From Balamuthia mandrillaris (lineage: Eukaryota > Discosea > Longamoebia > Balamuthiidae): a stretch of 64,000 bases of DNA. Position numbers and translations under genes: made by a program. Within the stretch, counting starts at the first letter, position 1. The number at the start of each line of letters is the position of its first letter. Positions 53,685 through 63,479 of this stretch are shown piece after piece. Under the pieces are notes generated by a model. The model was not told where the DNA came from and searched no databases. It saw nothing but the letters and a program-made list of their open reading frames with translations. The stretch lies in assembly GCA_031835245.1 (NCBI GenBank), contig JAVKOQ010000005.1:248001-312000 (forward strand), in the 5' to 3' direction.

Positions 53685-55994
53685 ATGAGGGGGAAACGGG
53701 CATACACTCAGCCAATCAACGCTCTTAGGGACAGTGTACGGACTTGGGATTTCCTTCCTGCGAGCTTGCTTGAGAAGACTGCCAGCCAGCTCTACTCCCC
53801 TTGGGAGGAGCTTCGCTACGAAGCCCTGGATGTGCTGTGTAACTATACCGCTCGTCAACTTACCCAAGGGGAGGTGCAGCGACTCCAACTGGAGGATGAG
53901 GTTCTGGAGACAAGACGAAAGTGGTTAACAGGAAATAACTCCTCCTCTCCTCCAGCTCCCAACAAACAAAGACAAGCGCGAACCTATCGTGCTGTATTGC
54001 ACGCTTTGGAAACGAGCGCAGCGAAAAGAGGAGAACTTGCATGGACCAGGTCGGTTGCCTTCCTCAACCATCCCAGCCCAAAGACTCGCTACAAGGCACT
54101 TTCATTCATCAACGTGATGTTGCTGCTCAGTCTTACAGTGGAAAAGGAGGCGGATCGGGGGGAGCATACCATTCGAGCCTTGCTGTCGGCGTTGGCACAA
54201 CAAGGAGTCTTTCAGATAGTGGCTGACACGAAGAACCACCCCTGCACCCGTTCTCACAGATACCAACACCAGATCTCACAATTTGAGAACATTTCTGCCA
54301 TCTCTTCCTTCAACCCTCAGCGCCATGAAGACGCTATCTCGCTTTTCAATCTTTTTCCTTCTTCTGCACTCTCCAACAGAGTTAGCGTTGGGTTTCTTAG
54401 CGATGAGGACGATCAAGAGGACCAAGAAGAAGCAACCAACACGCACCAGGACCGTCGACCTCAACCGCCCTCTTCAGTATTGAGCCTAACGGAGAGCATC
54501 AGTGAGGAAGAGGGAGGATACGACTCCGCCGTAGGTTTGATCAATGCACAGAAAAAGCCCAACAACACAAGCACTAAGAGAAAGACCCGCCGAAGAGGCA
54601 ACACAGAGGATTGGGATAAGCAAGAGAACACGATGACCTCCACTGCTTCAACGAGCGGGAAGGGTCAGCAATCGTGCCACAGAGGTGGTAATAGGCTTCG
54701 CCATAAAAGAAGTTGGAGTTGGGGGGCTCCTTTTCGCATTGTGGACAAGTCCACGTTGTTGAAGAAGAAAGAGGAAAACGGTGCGAGCAACGAGCAAAAT
54801 AACAAGGATGAAAAGAAGAAAGAAGGAAATAGAAGGAGAGGCAACGCCATCAAAGAATATACAACGAATAACATCAAGGAAAGACAACCACCGCCGCACC
54901 AACAAACACTGCCAACGTCTTCAACTACAACTGCACCCATCACCACATCTACAGCCAACAGCAAAAGAAAGAAAAAGAAGGAGAAGAGGAAGAAAGCGAA
55001 GGTGGGAGGCAAGGGTAGCGTACAACAAGGACTACGGCTCTCTCCTTTCTCAGTCTCCAACGATGCCATTAACTACCGCACCTTCTTCGAGGCTGAGGAA
55101 AGGAGAGAAGTGGAGGAGACGAGAAGAGCTTGGCTGAAGGACAGGGAACGCACCCGCCTCAGAATGCAGGCTGAGATGAAGGAAGCGGAGGAGCTTGGGC
55201 AGGCCTCTCTTCGGCGGCGCAGCCATCACCTAGAGCGCTTCTTTGGGGAGAGCCACGTCAACTGGGATGTACTGCAGCGCAATCCTGAGCTGGCTGCTAA
55301 CCAGTTTGCTACCCAGCCTCCCCACGTCAAGCTCTTCAAACTGAATCGTCTCTTTGGCGGAGGAGTTCCTCCTCTTCATTCCCCTTCTGCTTCGCCCTCG
55401 GACTCTGCTTCTTCCTCTCCCCCAACGTCTTCCTCGCCGCCACCAACAGCTTCCTCTGCTCCTTCTTCTTCTTCTTCCTCTCCTTCTTTCTCCCTCATGA
55501 AAACACTCTTTGGTGGTGGCAGTGGTAAAGGTGCAGGAGGCGCTGGAGAGAGAGAAGGCCAGTCCCCATCACCCCCAATAGATCATAGCGGCGGAAACGC
55601 TGCTGTACACCGTTATGACGAGGATGAGGATGACCGATACAGGAGAACCTCTGTGGACATACAGAAGGACAGCTTCCCTTTGTATTCGTCGTCATCCCAA
55701 TGTTCCTCTGCCTCTGCTTCGGAAGATGAAGCGGAACTACGCAAAGTGGAGGTAGAGAAGGCTGGCAACAATGCAGAAGGCTGGGAGGAGGAAGAAGCAG
55801 AGCAACACGAAGAGGAGGAAGAGGAAGAACAACGACAGAGACAGGAGGAACAGGACGAGAGAAGAAGGAACCTGCGGTTAGCTCGGTTTTTTGGAGCTCG
55901 TGTGGATGAAGCTCGTGTGACAGAGCCACGCCGTGTTCCTGATGGATCGCCTTCGTTGATAGCTACTTCGAGTAACCATCTATCTAAAGGATAA
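53685..55994 (+). CDS. Unknown 769-aa protein, single exon
   Basis: One uninterrupted frame. Residues 1-190 are helical and resemble ARM/HEAT-type repeats (SQLYSPWEELRYEALDVLCN; NHPSPKTRYKALSFINVMLL), but I cannot name a family. Residues 240-450 are disordered, rich in Asp/Glu, Asn/Thr and Lys. A conserved-looking helical block lies at about 460-570 (NYRTFFEAEERREVEETRRA; RRSHHLERFFGESHVNWDVL), including a short motif LERFFGE that is echoed near the C-terminus as LARFFGARV. Ser/Pro-rich and Glu-rich coiled-coil-like stretches separate them. Repeated RFFG motifs suggest a formin- or Rho-effector-like protein at best. Function unknown. Confidence 0.75.
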   Translation: MRGKRAYTQPINALRDSVRTWDFLPASLLEKTASQLYSPWEELRYEALDVLCNYTARQLTQGEVQRLQLEDEVLETRRKWLTGNNSSSPPAPNKQRQARTYRAVLHALETSAAKRGELAWTRSVAFLNHPSPKTRYKALSFINVMLLLSLTVEKEADRGEHTIRALLSALAQQGVFQIVADTKNHPCTRSHRYQHQISQFENISAISSFNPQRHEDAISLFNLFPSSALSNRVSVGFLSDEDDQEDQEEATNTHQDRRPQPPSSVLSLTESISEEEGGYDSAVGLINAQKKPNNTSTKRKTRRRGNTEDWDKQENTMTSTASTSGKGQQSCHRGGNRLRHKRSWSWGAPFRIVDKSTLLKKKEENGASNEQNNKDEKKKEGNRRRGNAIKEYTTNNIKERQPPPHQQTLPTSSTTTAPITTSTANSKRKKKKEKRKKAKVGGKGSVQQGLRLSPFSVSNDAINYRTFFEAEERREVEETRRAWLKDRERTRLRMQAEMKEAEELGQASLRRRSHHLERFFGESHVNWDVLQRNPELAANQFATQPPHVKLFKLNRLFGGGVPPLHSPSASPSDSASSSPPTSSSPPPTASSAPSSSSSSPSFSLMKTLFGGGSGKGAGGAGEREGQSPSPPIDHSGGNAAVHRYDEDEDDRYRRTSVDIQKDSFPLYSSSSQCSSASASEDEAELRKVEVEKAGNNAEGWEEEEAEQHEEEEEEEQRQRQEEQDERRRNLRLARFFGARVDEARVTEPRRVPDGSPSLIATSSNHLSKG

Positions 55995-56100
55995 TATTAT
56001 TAAGAAAAGCACTGTTAGCAAAAGAAAACGTTACCTCATACAACGATAATGCCGTAAAAAGTTGTCTTTCATAAAGAGAGCAACAACAAAATGAGCATTA

Positions 56101-57116
56101 TCACTGTGGAAAAGCTCCTCTACCAAGCCATGCTGTCGCTGGATGGTTATAGCGTCTCTCCTTGTTGAGCGCACTAAGCTGTTGCAGATCCTCCGCGGAG
56201 AGCTCAAAGTCAAATATGTCCTTATTGGCCAGGATTCTCTCCCTCGACACGCTCTTTGGGATAACCACCATGGGCCGCTGCAGGCCCCACCGCAGCAGCA
56301 CCTGGGCCGGCGTTTTGCCGTGTTTTCTCCCTATCTCCTCCAGCAGTGGCTCTTCCATAAGCCGCCTGCCCTCGAAACGATCGCTCCATGGATTGCCTGG
56401 TGAGCCTGTTTTATTTGTTTTTATTAGAAAAAAATGAACTGAAAAGAAAGCAATAGAGCGAGAAGAGGGAAAGAGAGAGAACCAAGTGAAGTATGAGCAG
56501 TGACAACGATGCCCTTGCTCTGACAATACTCAAAGAGGGGCTGGCGAGTGTGATAGGGATGCGTTTCGTACTGGTTGACCGCCGGCGGGATGGAGCACAC
56601 CTTAAAGACCTCCTCCAGGTGCTCCTCCTCAAAGTTGGAGACGCCAATGGACCGGACCAAACCCTCCTCCACTAGACCCTCCATGGCCTTCCACGTCTCC
56701 GCCAGCGGCACTTGGATGACCTGCTCGGCCGAGACGGCCTCCTTGATGCCATGCTGAAAGGACACAGGGAAATGGATCAAATAGAGGTCTAGATAGTCCA
56801 GCTGCAAGTCTTTAAGAGTCTGCAGGCAGGCCTCCCTCACGTGCTCCTTCTTGTGGCAGTCGTTCCAGAGCTTACTGGTGATGAAGAGGTCCTCCCTACG
56901 GATGGAATGGCCGGAAGAGAAGAGCTCGTGCAGAGCGCGACCGACCTCGTCCTCGTTGAAGTAGATGCTGGCGCAGTCGATATGACGGTAGCCGCCCTCC
57001 AGCACCGCAACCTTGACGGCCTCTCCGGTTTCGCCTTCTTTGGCGAGCCAGGTGCCGAGGCCGAGGGCCGACATATCATAGCCAGAGTTCAAACGCAACG
57101 TGGTGCTGCTCTGCAT
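56101..57116 (-). CDS. Aldo-keto reductase
   Basis: NADPH-dependent carbonyl reductase of the AKR family, about 310 aa. Two exons: 57116 to about 56489 and about 56403 to 56101; the junction reads TSLGSPGNPW. The catalytic tetrad is visible: Asp and Tyr in HIDCASIYFNEDEVG, Lys in ITSKLWND and His in YLIHFPV. The cofactor-site signature is VVIPKSVSRERILANKDIFD. GVSNFEEEHLEE and NQYETHPYH are also typical. An in-frame ATG at 57146 would add ten basic residues; the one at 57116 gives a normal N-terminus. Substrate cannot be told. Shares a 220-bp upstream region with the splicing fusion gene. Confidence 0.93.
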
Positions 57117-57336
57117 CCCCTCTTCTTCTTTTCTTTCTCTTTTCAAGAAGAAGCAGCAGGAGGCAGAGGTATATATTATTTTTTGAACAAGTTTTCTCCA
57201 TTTTTGGATGCTGACGCCTTTTTATGGAAAATGACGTCATAGTTATACGAGGGGTCACTTGAAAAAGACCAGAAAAGAAAGAAAGAAAGAAGGCAGGCTG
57301 CCGAAAGAGGAGCACAGGAAGAGAGAGAATCTAGCA
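57117..57336. promoter_or_regulatory. Divergent upstream region of AKR and SF3B1N-FHA gene
   Basis: The two starts are 220 bp apart. Tandem GAAA units lie near 57275-57293 and a TGACGTCA palindrome (CRE-like) at 57231-57238. Confidence 0.55.
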
Positions 57337-58867
57337 ATGGAAGGTACCCGCTTTCTCTCGTCTTTCTTTATTTTTCTTTTGTTTCTTCTTCTTTTCTGTT
57401 AACGTAGCAGTTATACTTGTTCTTTCTGCCCCTTGCTTTGGTAGACCTAGATGAAGAGATCCGTGCGCTGCAGCAACAGCGAAAGCTGCAGGATGGAAGA
57501 GCGGCCACCTTTGGCAAAGCCGGCGACTTTGACTCGGACATCTACGGACAACACGACTACGTCTCCTCCATTAATGTTAACGAGGACGAAGACGAGCAAG
57601 CCTTTGAGGACTCACGTCGGCAGGGCTCTTCCTCCGTAAGGCGGTTGGTTGGCAGCTACACTGCTCCAAAGAATGTTCTTCGCGACATTCCCACTGACGC
57701 CGACGCTGATGTATGTTTACTCCTATTTCATTCTCTCTCTCCCTCTCCAGTTCTCTTCCTCTTCTCTCTGACATTATTTCATAAGCCATTTGCAGAGCAT
57801 CGTGTGAAGAAGATAGTGGATAGAGAGAACGATTACAAGAAAAGACGGTTTAAACGGCAGTTGTCACCACCAAGGGATGGCTCTCGCTCCTATCGTGAGA
57901 TCATGGCTGAGCAAAACCTGGACAGGGAACATGAGGTTAATTTTTCTCTCAGTCAGTGTTCTTTTTTCGAAAGAGTTCAACAGCTCACGTTCCTCTTATC
58001 CGCTTTTTTTTATTTTATTTTGCTCTGTTCTTATGCCCTTTTTACCAGAGAGTACTGCAACAAGTGGAAAAAAAGAAAAAGGAACAAAAGGCGGAAATGG
58101 AGAAGCAGATGAAAGAAAGGAGGGAACAGCTCAGAAGAGAAGAGAAAGAGCGACGCAAACTGGAAAAAGAAAAGCGGAAGGAGGAGAGGCGGAAGAGAAA
58201 ACGACAAAAACGAGGAGAGGACGACTCTGGCGATAGCAACAACGAAGAAGCTGAGGTAAAGGAGGAAGAGGAGAACGAGGAAGATGATCCCAGAATGGCT
58301 GCTTGGCGGCATAAACAACCACCAGAGGCTCGTAAACCGGAGCAGCGGTACGTGCTTCATACATTCAAAGCCGGAACCATCCTTGGAGGTACATATCTTA
58401 TCTCTTTTGGTGTATTTCCTCCCTGTCACAAACAAAGCTAAGGTTGATCAAAAAAAAAAAAACAAAAGATCCAATCCCAGTTCACAAGAAAAGCGTGTAT
58501 AGATTTGGAAGAGATGCAGAGCTCAATGATATTGTAACAGCTCACGAAAGCTGCAGTAAACAGCACGCTGTTCTTCAGTACCGAGAAGTGGAGGTTTCTA
58601 CTGACGATGCTAGCGCTGTTAAGCAAGTCCGGTATGTGTCTTCTTTCTTGTTTCTTCGTTCACATATAAGTTTGCTTGCTTATTTTTTTTAACACTCCAT
58701 GGAAAAGACCGTTCTTGATGGATCTGGGCAGCACTAACGGAACAAGTTTGAACGACAAAAAGGTGGAAGCCAATCAATACCACGAGCTAAAAGAGGGAGA
58801 TGCCATTAAGCTCGGCTTCAGCACTCGTTCATATGTGCTTCAACTAGAACGTTATCGCAGAAAGTAA
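57337..58867 (+). CDS. Fusion protein: SF3B1-type N-terminus plus SNIP1/Pml1-type FHA domain
   Basis: Six exons, 57337-57343, 57445-57710, 57786-57935, 58049-58388, 58469-58631 and 58708-58867, join in frame to 361 aa. Residues 1-~150 follow the N-terminus of SF3B1: MEDLDEEIRALQQQRKL, DSDIYGQHDYVSSI, YTAPKNVLRDIPTDADADPF, AEHRVKKIVDRENDYKKRRF and SRSYREIMAEQNL. Residues ~150-255 are a Lys/Glu coiled coil and acidic stretch. Residues 255-361 are an FHA domain of the SNIP1/Pml1/DDL type: IPVHKKSVYRFGRD, HESCSKQHAVLQYR, DLGSTNGTSLN and YHELKEGDAIKLGFSTRSYV. SF3B1's tryptophan ligand motifs and HEAT repeats are absent. Known partners of both halves meet in the spliceosome via the RES complex, so a splicing role is inferred. 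Confidence 0.9.
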
Positions 58868-58912
58868 TCCGCTGTTATCACTAATATCATTCAACAAAAC
58901 AAAGACCGAAGA

Positions 58913-60509
58913 TCAACTGAGAAGATGGGAGAGTTCGATGCCAGCAAAGATGATAGCTCCAAACCACTTGTTGGCGACAAACTTAGCCATGCAGTCCTTC
59001 CCATTGTTGATGTCTAGGGTGAGGAGCTGCCAAGCCAGATGAGCAGCGCCTAGCCCTGTGCCGAGGTAGTAAGGCCACGCCATACCGGAGGCCATGCCTG
59101 CCGCTACTAGCCCTGCCACCGTCCCGCCGCTGAACAAGGATAGCCACCGCTTTGTCTCTGTGCCAAAGAGCAGCGCTGTGGACTTTACTCCCGCCAACAA
59201 GTCATCTTCTCTATCCTTTTTATTTTAGGGTTCATTGGAGATCAGAAAACGAAAGGGAAAGAGAAAGTGGGGGCGAAGAAAGAGGAGAAGAAGAACAAGA
59301 ATACGAACCTGATGAGCATAAATGGTGTCGTAGACAAGAGTCCAGCAAATGCCAGCAGCGTAGAGAGGAAGAACGGCGGGCAAGTAAAGGCTCCCGGTAA
59401 CAGCAGCCCATCCCATCAGAACGCCATAGTTGAAGGTCAGACCAAGGAAAGCTTGCGGCCAGTATGTGACCCTCTTCATAAGGGGATATGTTCCCACCAA
59501 CAGCAGGGAGGCCGTTCCTAACGCAATGCTGCAATAATTCAGCATTCGTTCGGTGTTGTTGTTGGTGGCGCCAGTGAGATAAGAAACGAAACCATATCAA
59601 AAAGAAAGAAAACAGAAAGAGATAATGTGAACCATGTGTTGTTAAGGGTGAGTAAAATGGCAAGCCCTACGGAGAGTTGTCCAGCAAGGAAGGCAACCGC
59701 CTGCTTTTCTGTGATGGCTCCAGATGCCAGCGGACGTGTTTTTGTGCGTGCCACCTAGTATTGTTTTAACCAGAAAAAGAAAGAAGAGAAGGGAACAATG
59801 GAGAGAGGATGAGAAAAGGCAAGCTGAGAGGAAAGCAGAGAGAGAGAGCAAGCGAGAGAAAGGAACGAATGAGAAGAAAGGCCAGGTTTGCCTTGGAGTC
59901 AATATTACGATCAGCGAGGTCGTTGACGGTGCAGCCAGCGCCGCGCAGCACCAACGAGCCAACGGCAAAGGTCAGCAGCAAGGGCATCTGCAGGGCAAAG
60001 TTTGGAGTGGCCATAGCTATTCCCCACCAACCCGGCCACAGCAGCAGCCATGTGCCGATCGGCTTGTCCAGCCGCACCAGGTTGAAGTAGGGTTGAGCTT
60101 TGGTGGGCACGTACTTTTCTATCCATGAAGAAGCAGGAGGAGAAGAAGAAGCATAGATGGAGCGTAGGGAAAAGAATGGGGAGCGCTTTTGTTTGCGCTT
60201 TTCATCCTTGCCGTTGGTTGAGGGAGGAAGCGAGGACGGCAGGAGCACAGAGGAGGTGGAAGAAGCAGAAAACAAAAGACGTCTGTGCGTGTGGCTAGAA
60301 GCTCCGCTTAAGGAGAAGCGTTGCAGGAACAGAGGAGAAGGAGGAGACAGTGCCGCTGGTCTTGTGCGCAACGGCAATGAGGAGAACCCCTTACGAAGGG
60401 CGTGTCCCGAGAAAGACGCGGATACGTGAGCTTTCCCGAGAAGATTCAAGCCACCGCTCCGCTGCAAGCTTAACATGCAAGACACCGCGAGGGGTGCTCT
60501 CCCTGCCAT
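58913..60509 (-). CDS. COQ2: 4-hydroxybenzoate polyprenyltransferase, mitochondrial
   Basis: UbiA-family prenyltransferase of ubiquinone synthesis in the inner mitochondrial membrane. Exon 1 (59892-60509) encodes a long Ser/Arg/Leu-rich N-terminus suited to a mitochondrial presequence, then [19 protein letters not shown] and the first Asp motif [11 protein letters not shown]. Later exons (about 59640-59754, 59320-59540, 58913-59210) give [32 protein letters not shown], the second Asp motif [13 protein letters not shown] and a hydrophobic C-terminus. Several membrane spans are obvious. The first intron (59755-59891) appears to use a GC donor (AAG|GCAAAC). The 3' end is 46 bp from the stop of the convergent fusion gene. 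Confidence 0.93.
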
Positions 60510-61219
60510 GATTACCGGGTAGGGGCCTGTGCTTCGGTCCCCTTCTCTCTCACAGCCCAACCTTCTTTCCCGCCAAACAACAGCAGCACGGTTCCGATGA
60601 TCGAACCGAACGTCCAATCGGATTTCATATATCGTCATGACGACACGAAATTAGATCATTAAAATTATAAATTTAAATGCCTCCTTAGAATTCTAAATTT
60701 CTTCTCAAATAAAAAAAAGAGTGAAGAAAAAAGAAAAGCAGAAAGCAACATCCATCCAACAAAAACGACGTTTTGGGAATCACATCTACCTCCATCTTTT
60801 TTTTTAAAAAAAAAAACAAAACCTTCGCGTTTTGCCTCTTCTGCGATTTTAATTGCAAGATCTGCAACAAACTCGCAAGAGTGGCTTCCACCGTTTTCCC
60901 CCAAAGATCAAAATTTTCCTGCGTTAATCTCCGCGGAGCAACCAAGCCAATCCCTCCTTTTTGATCGTTTGCTTCACATTTGTTTATTTTTTGTTTATTT
61001 TTTAATTTTTTTTTCTTGTCGTTGGCCACAACGACGGGTCATCATTGCTCTACGCTAAGAAGGTTCGCCATCATAAGTATTTATTTTTTATTTTTATTTT
61101 TTGTATTTGAAATTATTTTTTCCAGCATTATTATTACCTTGCACTTTGTCTTTGTTGCTGCTGATCGTGTCATCGCCTTTTTCTTCAATTATTTTTCAAA
61201 ACCAACCAGCCGATTGGGA
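60510..61219. promoter_or_regulatory. Divergent upstream region of COQ2 and SKP1-like gene
   Basis: 710 bp between the two starts. AT-rich blocks at 60650-60700 and 60985-61140 include homopolymer A and T runs. An in-frame upstream extension of the SKP1-like frame from 60980 exists but is hydrophobic, T-run-derived and unlikely to be coding. Confidence 0.5.
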
Positions 61220-63479
61220 ATGGAAGCAGCATCCGCTGCTGAGGAGGTTGGGGGTTCAGCAACAAGGGAACTTTTCTCCAAATGTGTTGTGGAGGGCGCC
61301 CGAAGAGGAGGCAACACAAATGCTGGCAACGGTGCCCAGCAGGAGGCACAGGACCCGGCCTCTGACGACAAGGAAGAAGGGGACGACGAAGAGGTGGAGG
61401 AAGAATTGGAGACCCGGGGCCATCAACAACACAAAGCAAGGCAAACTAAACCGAATTTTACCACAACAACGACAACGACAGAGGAAGCACAAGGAGTGAG
61501 CGAACAACCACAAGAAGGAGGCTTTTTGGCGGAAGAAGGAGAAGAGGTGGACGAGGAAGGATACTCCTCACAGTCACAGCCTGCCCCTGTTTTTCGACGG
61601 TTGGTCTACACTTCGCCCACTGCTGAAACTATCACCGTGGAATGTTCCGACGAGGAGGTCCTCGAGATAGAAAAGTCCATTGCTACGCGAATGTCTGTAG
61701 CTATTCGCAAGCGATTAGGTATTTTGTCTGCTCTTTCTTGTTTGGAAACAAACCTCAGTTTGTTGTTATCTTTACACTCCCTACTTACTTACTTTGATAC
61801 AGAAAATTTGGGTCCTGATGCCTCGGTGTTGCATTTGGACAACATAACGGGTCGTGCTCTGGCTAAGGTGATGGAATATTGCTACGTCCACACGGTGCCT
61901 GATACCATTCACATCGACCTCAAGACGTGGGACGATAGATTCGTCCGACTTGACCCTGGCACTCTTTGCGAGCTTGCTTCTGTAAGTATTGTGAACTATG
62001 CTTGTTCTCGTTAATCGTATTCTTCTCGTCGTTTCTTTTCTGTTTTCTCCTTTTTATCTTGTCATAGTTGTCAACTCTCTGCTTTGCCATTTTCTTTGTT
62101 TTGGGTTACACGCAACTAATTATGTGGTGGAACTACTTTGTTAGGCTGCATATCATCTCGAAATCAAGCCTTTGGTGGATCTTACCTGCCAAGCTATTGC
62201 ACAGTTGCTGAAGGGAAAGAGTCCAGCTGAAATCAGGCGGACGTTCAACATTCTCTATGACTTCAGCCCTGAAGATGATGGTGAGTGTCCGACCATTTGT
62301 ATTAGTATGATCTCTACTTATTTACTTTTTATAACATTAGCGCCTCCACCAACAATTCGAGATAAGCTGCGGAATAAACTGTGTAACCCAAAACGAAGAG
62401 AAAAGCCAAAAAGCAACGCTCCAGAAAAAGAACCCGTTGGTAAGTTTCTTTTTTTATTTTTCGTGTTGACCTCATCCCTTGTTTATTTTTTCCTAGTGCT
62501 GAATGTTTATGAAGACACAAGGTCTGTTGATGAACTCGTGTCGTTCATCAATAACGACAGCAAGTCCGGACGGAACAAAAAGCCTGCAGGAAAGGCAGGC
62601 AAACGGGCGCGACAGCGAAGAAAGAAGCAAAAGAAATTGGGTCAAGAACAAAAGGCACAACAAACACAGAACGGCGGTACCACCAAATCACATCCTGGCA
62701 GTTTGCGGAGTTCGCGGGATCGAGACCACGAGAAAGAGGAGGAAGCTCACAATGGCACCTCCACACGACGTATGCTATCTAGCAGTGCCGTTCTGCCTCG
62801 GCAAAGCGGATTGGACCAAGATTCATCGTTCAAGAACGCTGCTTCGCGAGTGCGAACGGACGACGATAACCATTCCTTGCAACACACAACTGACTATGTA
62901 CAGACAACATCTCCTCATTCTTCTCCTCATCACTCTTGTAAAAAAATCGAGCAACAAGCATCTCCAAAAGGTTCGTTAACAAGCGAACAACAGCAACTAC
63001 AGTGGGAAGACACTGACAGCGACAGCAGCATTTCTGAAGAGGAGGACGAGGAAGGAGGCTTGGATAACCAAGAATTGCTTCAGATCTTAGGATTCAACCC
63101 GCAACACCCCACCAGCAGCAAATCCATACAGAAGCTCAACCGTACTAGAGACCATCTTAGTGGCGAGGGCGATGCAGACGGCAACGGAGACGGGCGCTCC
63201 TCCGGTGAGTGCTCTACGCCCGTTGCGCTGGAAGAGGACATTTGGACCGAAGAGGAAGATTTGGATGATATGGACCCGGAACTCAAGGCACAGCAAGACA
63301 AAGAAGTGGAAGAGTTTAGAGTGCGATTAGAACAGATCAACCAGACAGTATGCTACTCTCTCCTCCTTTATTTTTTCTTTTATTAATCTTTTCTCTCTTT
63401 CGCACAGACACTAAACCGGTCGCGGATATCTCTCCCCACAACATTATCACTGGCCTTGATTGACAGTCTACGCAGCTAG
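61220..63479 (+). CDS. SKP1-like protein with long N- and C-terminal extensions (ASK21-like)
   Basis: Six exons, 61220-61718, 61803-61981, 62145-62280, 62341-62439, 62497-63347 and 63408-63479, join in frame to 611 aa. Residues 1-120 are acidic and Gln/Thr-rich. Residues ~122-280 are a SKP1 fold: TITVECSDEEVLEIEKSIA, SVLHLDNITGRALAKVMEYC, LDPGTLCELASAAYHLEIKP, LVDLTCQAIAQLLKGKSPAE and IRRTFNILYDFSPEDD. Typical SKP1 is ~160 aa and stops soon after. Here a basic segment follows with RSVDELVSFINNDSKSG and a Lys/Arg run, then a long disordered part, and a final EVEEFRVRLEQINQTTLNRS block. From memory, plant ASK20/21 and the FAM193 C-terminus share this arrangement. It may be an SCF ubiquitin ligase adaptor with extra binding sites. 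Confidence 0.85.

Noticed and set aside
60980-61219. N-terminal extension of the SKP1-like protein
   Set aside because: Phe/Leu-rich sequence from T runs in the upstream region; the ATG at 61220 starts normal-composition protein.
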